Shown: positions 1-6,007 of the stretch, one piece after another
Layout of the letters: every line of letters starts with the position of its first letter
How positions within the stretch are numbered: the first letter of the stretch is position 1
From: Phycisphaerales bacterium
GTDB taxonomy: Bacteria > Planctomycetota > Phycisphaerae > Phycisphaerales > SM1A02
NCBI GenBank assembly: GCA_020427625.1
Contig: JAGQOI010000174.1
Location: 1 to 11,224, forward strand
DNA: 11,224 nucleotides
Direction of reading: 5' to 3'
The notes under the pieces: model-generated
The model's database searches: none
What the model saw: only the letters and a program-made list of their open reading frames with translations
What the model was told of the DNA's origin: nothing
Position numbers and translations under genes: made by a program

Positions 1-582
1 GCCGCGCCGAAGATCCGACCGCGGCGCGATCTGCTTCCACGTCCGCCACACGATGTCGTCCAGCGGACCCGCGAGGTCGTGCACCAACAGCGAGACCAGT
101 TCCACCGTCCGTTCGGGATCCACGTGGGCCGACTCGGGCAGGCGCAGACGCTCGCGCAGCGCCGCCGCCGCCTCCTGCGGCCAGTCGCCGCCGCTCGCCG
201 GCGCAAGACCCGCCCGACGCAGACGCTCCACGATCGCCGCCTTCTCCTCCGCGGACAGGCCCGCCGACAACTCGACGAGCCGCCGCAGATGATAACTCGG
301 GTCCCGGTCCTCCCGGGCGTCCGTCGGCGGCGCGGCCGACGGTGCCGCGGCCGGCGCCGGGGCCGACCCCCAGGCGTCCCAGGTCGGAAACGCGTACTCC
401 AGTTCCTGGAGGAACGCCTCCCGCTGGTCCGGATCCGTTCGCGACAGCGCCCGCTCGATCTCGTCGACGAGATACTGCTGGCGGACCTCCGGACTCTCGT
501 CCGCGAAATCGATCTGAACGAGGCGCAGCCGATTCGCCGTCGAGGCGACCTGACGTGCCCGCTCCCTGGCCGGATCACCCAT
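1..582 (-). CDS. Hypothetical cytoplasmic protein, N-terminal part (cut by left edge)
   Basis: The first 194 residues of a protein whose C-terminus lies outside the window. The start at 582 (MGDPARERARQ) is chosen because GGGAG stands nine bases upstream. There is no signal peptide or membrane segment. Residues about 1-75 are charged and look helical. An Ala/Pro linker follows (about 79-93). A second helical segment (about 97-165) contains LSAEEKAAIVERLRRAG. The last visible stretch (about 168-194) has VSLLVHDLAGPLDDIVWRTW followed by KQIAPRSDLRRG, which looks like a conserved interaction motif. I do not recognise the family with certainty. Given the TssJ-like neighbour, a scaffold or FHA-type component of the same envelope system is conceivable, but no FHA domain is visible in this part. 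It is transcribed in the same direction as the pseudokinase genes but separated from them by a plus-strand gene. Confidence 0.8.
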   Translation of the reverse strand, partial: MGDPARERARQVASTANRLRLVQIDFADESPEVRQQYLVDEIERALSRTDPDQREAFLQELEYAFPTWDAWGSAPAPAAAPSAAPPTDAREDRDPSYHLRRLVELSAGLSAEEKAAIVERLRRAGLAPASGGDWPQEAAAALRERLRLPESAHVDPERTVELVSLLVHDLAGPLDDIVWRTWKQIAPRSDLRRG

Positions 583-636
583 GCCGAGCCACTCCCGTAC
601 CTTTCACCGTCGCGCCGACCCGCGACTTGAGCCGCC

Positions 637-642
637 AGTATA
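637..642 (-). promoter_or_regulatory. Possible -10 element (TATACT)
   Basis: On the minus strand TATACT lies about 55 bases upstream of the start at 582, a good match to a bacterial -10 box in otherwise GC-rich DNA. No convincing -35 box stands 16-18 bases upstream (TATCAG at 17), so this is tentative. A 9-bp inverted repeat lies 30 bases further upstream, where an operator could sit. Confidence 0.3.
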
Positions 643-671
643 GAGAGAGAGACGCAGGTCTGATAGTTCGA

Positions 672-696
672 CCCGTCGATCGGCGGAATCGACGGG
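672..696. repeat. Inverted repeat, 9-bp perfect arms
   Basis: CCCGTCGAT (672-680) and ATCGACGGG (688-696) are perfect inverted arms around a seven-base loop. The repeat lies upstream of the TATACT box of the left-edge gene, a position that suits an operator. No T-tract follows on either strand, so it is not a standard terminator. Confidence 0.5.
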
Positions 697-759
697 GGTC
701 CGCCCGCGTCGCCTCGCGTCGCCGCGCCGCACGCCTGTAGCGACTGGGCAAACGGTCAG

Positions 760-791
760 GATCGCGCGCGGCTCGGACCCGCGCCGCGATC
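760..791. repeat. Strong hairpin, 12-bp stem with one bulge
   Basis: GATCGCGCGCGG (760-771) pairs with CCGCG-C-CGCGATC (779-791): seven pairs, one bulged C at 784, then five pairs closing a seven-base loop (CTCGGAC). It lies about 100 bases upstream of the small lipoprotein gene and could be part of its leader RNA. There is no U-tract on either strand. Confidence 0.5.
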
Positions 792-850
792 ATTCGACAC
801 CCCTGAGACCCAAGCCGACGCGCCTCGTGGTCGATACCCCGGATGAATCA

Positions 851-869
851 CGCCGGATCGCCTCCGGCG
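851..869 (+). repeat. Hairpin just upstream of the lipoprotein ribosome-binding site
   Basis: CGCCGGA (851-857) and TCCGGCG (863-869) form a 7-bp perfect stem with a five-base loop. It ends six bases before the GGGGAG ribosome-binding site (876-881) of the gene at 889, so folding could affect translation. GC-rich hairpins occur often by chance in this DNA. Confidence 0.4.
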
Positions 870-875
870 CCTGAA

Positions 876-881
876 GGGGAG
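876..881 (+). promoter_or_regulatory. Ribosome-binding site of the small lipoprotein
   Basis: GGGGAG seven bases before ATG 889. It fixes this start over the out-of-frame ATG at 884, which reads only Met-Pro-stop and overlaps the real start. Confidence 0.6.
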
Positions 882-888
882 CCATGCC

Positions 889-1158
889 ATGAATCGACGT
901 CTTCTCGCCAGTGCCACGCTCACCGCCGTCGCCCTGCTCGGCGCCGGCGGATGCGCGTCGGACCAGTCCACCGCGGTCGTCGCCGCGCCGTATCCGTACA
1001 CCGGCGGCAACCACATCCATCTGCTCGATCAGCCCACGGATACGAGCGGCCTCGTCTGCCTCGGCTGGGGAAGCCCGATCGGCGCCGAGATGTACGCCCG
1101 CATCCAGGACGACGCCATGTGGCAGGACGTCCGGTACGTCAGCGCCCCGATCGACTGA
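889..1158 (+). CDS. Small predicted lipoprotein (89 aa)
   Basis: An 89-residue protein with a typical lipoprotein signal: positively charged MNRR, a hydrophobic stretch LLASATLTAVALLGA, and the lipobox GAGGC with Cys22 as the expected lipidated residue. The mature part is only about 68 residues and rich in Tyr, His, Gly and Asp (YPYTGGNHIHLLDQ; later CLGWGSPIGAEMYARI). It has one further Cys at 57. Serine and alanine after the Cys (ASDQS) fit outer-membrane retention in general terms. The start is supported by GGGGAG seven bases upstream. It is the only complete plus-strand gene here, sits between minus-strand genes, and ends 12 bases from the convergent stop at 1171. I do not recognise the family. 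A small envelope accessory protein is the natural reading. Confidence 0.75.
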   Translation: MNRRLLASATLTAVALLGAGGCASDQSTAVVAAPYPYTGGNHIHLLDQPTDTSGLVCLGWGSPIGAEMYARIQDDAMWQDVRYVSAPID

Positions 1159-1171
1159 TCGCCACGGCGCT
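1141..1171. terminator. Possible bidirectional stem-loop at convergent gene ends
   Basis: AGCGCC (1141-1146) pairs with GGCGCT (1166-1171), and inside it CGATC (1148-1152) pairs with GATCG (1157-1161) around a GACT tetraloop. The structure covers the stop of the plus-strand lipoprotein and reaches the stop of the minus-strand pseudokinase gene. No T-tract follows on either side, so its role as a terminator is only suggested by position. Confidence 0.3.
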
Positions 1172-4100
1172 CACCCACCCCGAAGATACGACTGGCGGCC
1201 GAGCAGGCGACGCAGCGTCTGGAACAGCGTCGGCGACACCATGTCGCCCTCGCCGATCTCGAACGCGACCCGCAGCCCGGCATCCTCGAACTGACTCCGC
1301 GACGCGGTGAACCGCACCGACTCGTCGTCCGGAGCCATCGTCGACACCGCCGAACCACCCACGACCTGCACGATCGGACGACCGTTCCGCTGTCCGCTCA
1401 CGCACTCGGCGACGTTGCCCTCCACGTCCGTCACCCGCGCCGAGCCGCCGTCGACGTCGCGATACCACGCGACGCCGTCGTTCGTCGACGCCAGTGACGT
1501 GAGCGTCGCCGGCATGCCCGCCGCGACCAGCCCGGGGGGCACGATCCACTCCGCGCTCGTGTCCGCCTGCTGCGCCGTGCGAAGCGCCCAGCAGGCGTCG
1601 TAGAACGGCGCCAGCGCCTGGTCGGCGATGTTCGCGCCGCCGCCGTGACGCGAACGCAACTGCCGGTGTTCATCCAGCGTCGGCAGTCGCGCGCCCAGGG
1701 CCTCGGCGATCGCTTCGGCGGAATCCTGCGTCAGTCGGTTCACCGGCGACGCCGTCGTCGCCTGCAATCCCCGCGCGACGGCCGCCACGCGATCCGCGTC
1801 CTTCTGGCCGGTCATGAGGTCCGCGATCGATCCCGTCGCGACCACCGACCCGCCGCTGATCGTCCACGTCGAATAGCCCGCGACCTTCGGCTCCGCCGCG
1901 GCGACCGGCCGCAGCACGTCCAGCAGGCCCGGCGCGTGCGACGCCGCCGCGGCGAGCGCGCCGACCGACACCTCGGTCGACCCGATGTACACGAGCGGCC
2001 TCGCCTCCGGGTCGGACAGGCGCACGAAGGACAGGTTCGCGCCGCCGGACGCATACGTCACCCACGCGCCCTCCATGTCGGCCGACGCGACGGCCCACTC
2101 GCGCGCGCCCGGTCCCGCCTTCGCGAAGACATCCTCGGCGCTCATCGTCGGCTCCGCATTGTCGCGAACGTCCGTGAGCGCCGCCGCCAGCGCATCGAGG
2201 GCCGATGCGTTCGCGCCGGGCAGCGTCCGGACCGCGTCGAGTTCGTTGATCGCCGCGCTCACCGCGGCACGGACGGCGTCGTCGCCGCTCGCCTTCGGAT
2301 CGGCCGCGGGATCGTCGACGAAGCGCCGGAGATCGGCGATCGCGAGGTTCGCCCGCGCCGCCCAGTCGTCGCTCGCCCGGACCTCCTCGACCGTCGCGAG
2401 GGTGGGATTCCCCCGTCCCAGTCGATCGAGCACGCTCTGCACGGCGGCATCGCTGTTCGCCGCCGCGTGAAACGCCCGCCATCGCGCGAACCGCTCCGCG
2501 GCGGTCACGCCCTCGCCCGCGGACGACGCCTGGACGAGCGGCGCGAACTCGATGATCTCCGTGTCGAGGTGGCCCGCATCCTCCGGCCAGTCCGTCCGCC
2601 CGAGTTGTCGCCACGCCGCGAGGTTCACGGCCCGGAACGTGAGTTCACCGGTCTTGACGACGAGGGTCGCGAGTGCATCCACCGAGGCGGACGGAATCGA
2701 TTCGAGATCCGTCGCCGCGCGTTCGACGTCGGCGAGGTCGCGCGACGTCGCATCATGCCACTCGTTGTCGCGCAGCGCCGCGATCCGGGCGGCCAGCGGG
2801 CGTCCGTCGACCTCGTCCTCGAGCGCGCGTCCCGCAACCAGCGCGCTCCGCACGGCGAACACCTCGGCCAAGTACGCCGGGATCGACGAGGCGGCCGCCG
2901 CGGCGAGTTCGGCCTTCGCGGCGATGACGTCCGCCTGCGTCGACACCTCGCCGGACGAAGGCAGGTTCGACGTCGGGGTCACGAGCCGCGCCAGGAGCGC
3001 CTCGCGGCGGGCTCGAAGCAGCCCTTCACCGAAGCGGCCGACCTCGACGGGCATGCTGCCGGCGTCGAGCGTCGCGCTGACCTCCTCGGCGTAGCGATCG
3101 ATGATCTTCTTGACGTCGCTCGCCTCGCGGAGGATGGCGTCGACGGCGCCCGCGTCGCCCGCCTTCGCCGTGATGGCCGCGATGAATGCCTTCCGACGCT
3201 CATTCCACGCGAGGGTCAGCGCCGGCGAGTCCGCGCGCTGCAACGTCGCGGTGGCAAGCGCGTCGCGCGAATTGATCGCCGGGCGGATCTGATCACGGAA
3301 CGCCGCGGCGACGCGCTTGATCTCGTCGCAGGTCTTCGCGATCTCGTTCTCGTTCGCGCGGCACAGGAGGTCGCGCCGGCTCGCCTCCAGCGCCTGATCC
3401 AGGCGATCGACGAGCTTCTCATCCAGGTCGAGTTCGACCCCGTCGAACGTGACGCGGGCCTTGGTCGCCAGTTCGGACCGGTCCGCCTCCGAAAGCGCCA
3501 GGTAGGCCTGACGCAGTTCCGCCAGCGTCGTCGCGACCTCGATCCGCGGATCGGCCTGGCCGGTCACGGCGCGATACTGGCGTTCGAGCAGGACCTGCTT
3601 CGTCCATCCGCTCGCGGCCTCGCGATAGGACGCGGTCTGCTGCGTGCTGGTCCACTCCCGAAACCCCGCCAGGGCGGGATCGTCGTAGGCGTATCGCGCA
3701 AAGACGGAGAACGCGAAGCGATCGTCGCGACTCTGGGCCGCGGCGAGCAGCGGCGTGGCCTCCTGCCTCAGCAACACGTCGAGCGCCAGCGCCACCTCGC
3801 CGGGCTTCTTGTCGCTCAAGTCCTTGCGCGGCACCGCGACGGTGTATCCCGGGAACGCTGCGAGCAGCCGGTCGGGCGATGCCGCGCCCATGCCCCGCGA
3901 CGCCTCCTCCTCGATCTGCCGGGCGACGACGTCGAGCCTCGACCACGACTCGTCGAGTTGGCCGACGTCGACGGCGGCCGTCCGGAGTCGCTGCGCGGCC
4001 TCGTTGGCCGGTCCGAAGTTGGGCGACTCGACCTCCCCGGCGGCGATGCCGGCAAGGACCTTCATGCTCTCGTCGTACGTCGAGACGGCGTTCGTGAGCG

Positions 4101-5352
4101 CGTCGGCGATCGATGTCCAGCCGCGCTCCCGATAGGTCTCGGCGGCGACGGTCACGGCCTGTCGCGCCGGATGGCTCATCGCCTCCCTGACGATCGCGGC
4201 TTCGAATTCGCGCGCGTCCGCGACGAGCGTCTGCATCTCGCTTCCGGACGCGAGGGACTTGAGGACCTCCCGCGGCCCGGGCTCCAGCGCTTCGAGGTCG
4301 GAGAGCGGCAGGTCGAGGTAGAGCCCCAGATCATCGCCGAAGGTGCGCTTCAGCCGGTCGACCGTGCCGTCGAGCAGGCTGAATGCACCGCCCAGATGTG
4401 CGCGAAGCTCCGGCGGTACGGAAACGGTCCCGGTCGAGAGCCAGATGCTGTGCAGCCGATGAAGCGGGCGCAGGAGTTCGACGACGTCGGGCGGCGGCGC
4501 GGGCGCGGGTCGGTTGAGGTACCACGTCACGCCGCCGGCGATGCCGAGCACGACGACGAGCAGCGCGCCGACGAGCAGGCCGCGCCGGCTGCCGGAGCGA
4601 CTCTCGCGCAGCGCGACGACTTCGTCGAGCAGGGATTCGAGCGTGCGTCCGCCGCCGGGCCGGGCGCTGTCGAGCAGTTCGTTGCAGAGCGTCCGCCAGC
4701 GTTCGCCGTTCCGACCGAGGTGGGTCCACTCCGGCGAGGTCGCGACGGGGATGGAGCCCGGTCCGAGGAGTCGGCGCAGGAGCACGAGTTCGAAGATGAG
4801 CGAGCCGACGCCGGCGAGGTCGTCGTTCCAGCCGCGCTCGGGATCGATGCGTCGGGCGTCGACGGGATCGGTGAGCACGACGGCGCCGGCCGCGGGATCG
4901 TGCGGCTGCTCGATGAGGATGTTGCCGGGTTTGAGGTTACCGTGCGGTTGTCCGGCGGCGTCGCGGAGTTCGATGAGTCCGCGCACGACGGATTCGATGA
5001 TCGTGCTGAGTCCGGCGCCGGAGAGTTTGACGCGTCCCTCGATGAGACGCTGTCCGGTCATGGGATAGAGGCGGGTGACGTAGAAGGCCGATTTCGGGCG
5101 GCGTTCGACGAGGAGGATGGGCGCCCAGTGCGACCCGGCGTCGGCGACGCGTCGCTGGGTTTCGGCGCGGGTGACGAATTCGCCGAGGTCTCGCTCGACG
5201 CGTTCCGGCGCCATGAAGTCGGCGAGCGGCGTGAACTCCTTGACCGCGACGTCCGGGCCCTTCCGCGCCTTCTCCGACGACGCCGACCACATCGTGCTCG
5301 ACGGGCCCTGGAGAATGGCGCGATCAGCGGTGTACGGACCGAAACTCGTCAT
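1171..5352 (-). CDS. Membrane pseudokinase with long helical stalk and C-terminal FGE-like domain (1393 aa)
   Basis: Three parts are visible. Residues 1-250 are a cytoplasmic protein-kinase fold: VAVKEF carries the ATP-anchoring Lys38, and HGNLKPGNIL (137-146) is the catalytic loop with the key Asp replaced by Asn139. TDPV (161-164) stands where DFG would be, keeping Asp162. The Gly-rich loop is degenerate, so phosphotransfer is doubtful. Residues 258-279 form one transmembrane helix (LVGALLVVVLGIAGGVTWYL). Residues 280 to about 1085 are mostly helical, Ala-rich and unrecognised. Residues about 1085-1370 match the formylglycine-generating-enzyme/sulfatase-modifying-factor fold: IGSTEVS (1123-1129), ARLPTLDEH (about 1220), VTDVEGNVAEC (1307-1317) and SRSQ..GLRVAF (1351-1364). 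The two catalytic Cys positions appear to be Glu1344 and Thr1349, so the domain is probably a binding module. The ribosome-binding site is weak (GGGA close to the ATG). It is last in the block, 60 bases after the TssJ-like lipoprotein gene. A type VI PpkA-like regulator is an alternative. Confidence 0.85.
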   Translation of the reverse strand: MTSFGPYTADRAILQGPSSTMWSASSEKARKGPDVAVKEFTPLADFMAPERVERDLGEFVTRAETQRRVADAGSHWAPILLVERRPKSAFYVTRLYPMTGQRLIEGRVKLSGAGLSTIIESVVRGLIELRDAAGQPHGNLKPGNILIEQPHDPAAGAVVLTDPVDARRIDPERGWNDDLAGVGSLIFELVLLRRLLGPGSIPVATSPEWTHLGRNGERWRTLCNELLDSARPGGGRTLESLLDEVVALRESRSGSRRGLLVGALLVVVLGIAGGVTWYLNRPAPAPPPDVVELLRPLHRLHSIWLSTGTVSVPPELRAHLGGAFSLLDGTVDRLKRTFGDDLGLYLDLPLSDLEALEPGPREVLKSLASGSEMQTLVADAREFEAAIVREAMSHPARQAVTVAAETYRERGWTSIADALTNAVSTYDESMKVLAGIAAGEVESPNFGPANEAAQRLRTAAVDVGQLDESWSRLDVVARQIEEEASRGMGAASPDRLLAAFPGYTVAVPRKDLSDKKPGEVALALDVLLRQEATPLLAAAQSRDDRFAFSVFARYAYDDPALAGFREWTSTQQTASYREAASGWTKQVLLERQYRAVTGQADPRIEVATTLAELRQAYLALSEADRSELATKARVTFDGVELDLDEKLVDRLDQALEASRRDLLCRANENEIAKTCDEIKRVAAAFRDQIRPAINSRDALATATLQRADSPALTLAWNERRKAFIAAITAKAGDAGAVDAILREASDVKKIIDRYAEEVSATLDAGSMPVEVGRFGEGLLRARREALLARLVTPTSNLPSSGEVSTQADVIAAKAELAAAAASSIPAYLAEVFAVRSALVAGRALEDEVDGRPLAARIAALRDNEWHDATSRDLADVERAATDLESIPSASVDALATLVVKTGELTFRAVNLAAWRQLGRTDWPEDAGHLDTEIIEFAPLVQASSAGEGVTAAERFARWRAFHAAANSDAAVQSVLDRLGRGNPTLATVEEVRASDDWAARANLAIADLRRFVDDPAADPKASGDDAVRAAVSAAINELDAVRTLPGANASALDALAAALTDVRDNAEPTMSAEDVFAKAGPGAREWAVASADMEGAWVTYASGGANLSFVRLSDPEARPLVYIGSTEVSVGALAAAASHAPGLLDVLRPVAAAEPKVAGYSTWTISGGSVVATGSIADLMTGQKDADRVAAVARGLQATTASPVNRLTQDSAEAIAEALGARLPTLDEHRQLRSRHGGGANIADQALAPFYDACWALRTAQQADTSAEWIVPPGLVAAGMPATLTSLASTNDGVAWYRDVDGGSARVTDVEGNVAECVSGQRNGRPIVQVVGGSAVSTMAPDDESVRFTASRSQFEDAGLRVAFEIGEGDMVSPTLFQTLRRLLGRQSYLRGG

Positions 5353-5412
5353 CGTGTCCCATCGCCGGACGACCCTGGCCGCGACATCATCGACGTCGCC
5401 GCACGATCGTCG

Positions 5413-5958
5413 TTAGTTCTGCTTGGGCGCCTTCGGGGTGAGGACGTTGATGCCGGTCCGATCGACGCGGATGTCGAGTTGCTGGGTCTTCCACTCGCAC
5501 CAGTCGCGGGGGAGCACCTGGCGGCGCGGATCATCGCCCGCGGCGCTGCCGCTGTAGTTCGGAATCCACGCGATGATGACGAGCCACTCCGCATCCTTCC
5601 AGAGCGCGTCGTTCCAGTGCGCATCGCCGGCGGTGATCGACCGCGTCGGCGCGGGGGTGCGCGGCGCGTTGTTGGGGAACGTCATCCGGTACGGATTGCC
5701 GTCCTCGCGCAGCGGATCGCCGTTGAAGTAGTCGCGGATCGGCATCTGCTGCCAGGCGGCCAGTTGCGGATCCTTCACGCTCACGATGTCGACCTCGACG
5801 GACGGCCACCCGCCCGCCTGCTCGTCGTAGAGGCTCGGACCGAGCGTCACCGCGATGTTGTAGGGCTTGATCTTGGTCTTGCACCCGCCGCAGCCCGCGA
5901 GCAGGAACACCGCGCCGACGAGCAGCACCACGAGACCCCGGTTCACCATCGACGACAT
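5413..5958 (-). CDS. Outer-membrane lipoprotein, TssJ-like (181 aa)
   Basis: Residues 1-23 are a lipoprotein signal: Arg7, hydrophobic core LVVLLVGAVFLLAG, and Cys23 in the lipobox LAGC. Glycine at +2 gives no inner-membrane retention signal. The mature domain has alternating hydrophobic strands: YNIAVTLGPSL, then GGWPSVEVDIVSVKD, then a polar insert with RDYFNGDPLRE, then WLVIIAWIPNY and TQQLDIRVDR. Length, the early strand pattern and the 'PSVEVDIVSVKD..' segment resemble the TssJ/SciN lipoprotein of type VI secretion (beta-sandwich, outer membrane, contacts the TssM periplasmic domain). The match is by eye and not decisive. The start at 5958 has AAAGGG nine bases upstream; Met4 lacks a site. 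The gene lies 49 bases after the soluble pseudokinase gene and 60 before the membrane pseudokinase gene, so all three are probably cotranscribed. It could instead be a lineage-specific lipoprotein with a similar sandwich fold. Confidence 0.8.
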   Translation of the reverse strand: MSSMVNRGLVVLLVGAVFLLAGCGGCKTKIKPYNIAVTLGPSLYDEQAGGWPSVEVDIVSVKDPQLAAWQQMPIRDYFNGDPLREDGNPYRMTFPNNAPRTPAPTRSITAGDAHWNDALWKDAEWLVIIAWIPNYSGSAAGDDPRRQVLPRDWCEWKTQQLDIRVDRTGINVLTPKAPKQN

Positions 5959-6007
5959 GCCAGCACCCTTTCCGTTCCGGTCGTGACGCCTGCACCGGCG
6001 TCGGTCA

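Larger units (their letters stand above)
583..888. other. Divergent intergenic region with three hairpins
   Basis: A 306-base stretch between the divergent starts at 582 (minus) and 889 (plus) with no gene that I can support. It holds a TATACT box for the minus gene, a short GA run (642-651), and three inverted repeats at 672-696, 760-791 and 851-869, listed separately. No clear plus-strand promoter was found. Short open frames crossing it have no ribosome-binding site or recognisable product. Confidence 0.6.

Noticed and set aside
79..630. Plus-strand open frame over the left-edge gene
   Set aside because: Composition is Arg/Pro-rich and the minus frame has a ribosome-binding site and plausible protein composition.
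884..892. Tiny frame ATG-CCA-TGA overlapping the lipoprotein start
   Set aside because: Two codons only; most likely chance, and spacing to GGGGAG is too short for good initiation.
1171..5352. Reading the N-terminal domain as an active Ser/Thr kinase
   Set aside because: The catalytic-loop Asp is Asn and the Gly-rich loop is lost; retained Lys38 and Asp162 may allow nucleotide binding only.
5353..5412. Possible promoter or terminator between the lipoprotein and membrane pseudokinase genes
   Set aside because: No -10/-35 pair and no hairpin with T-tract seen; consistent with cotranscription.
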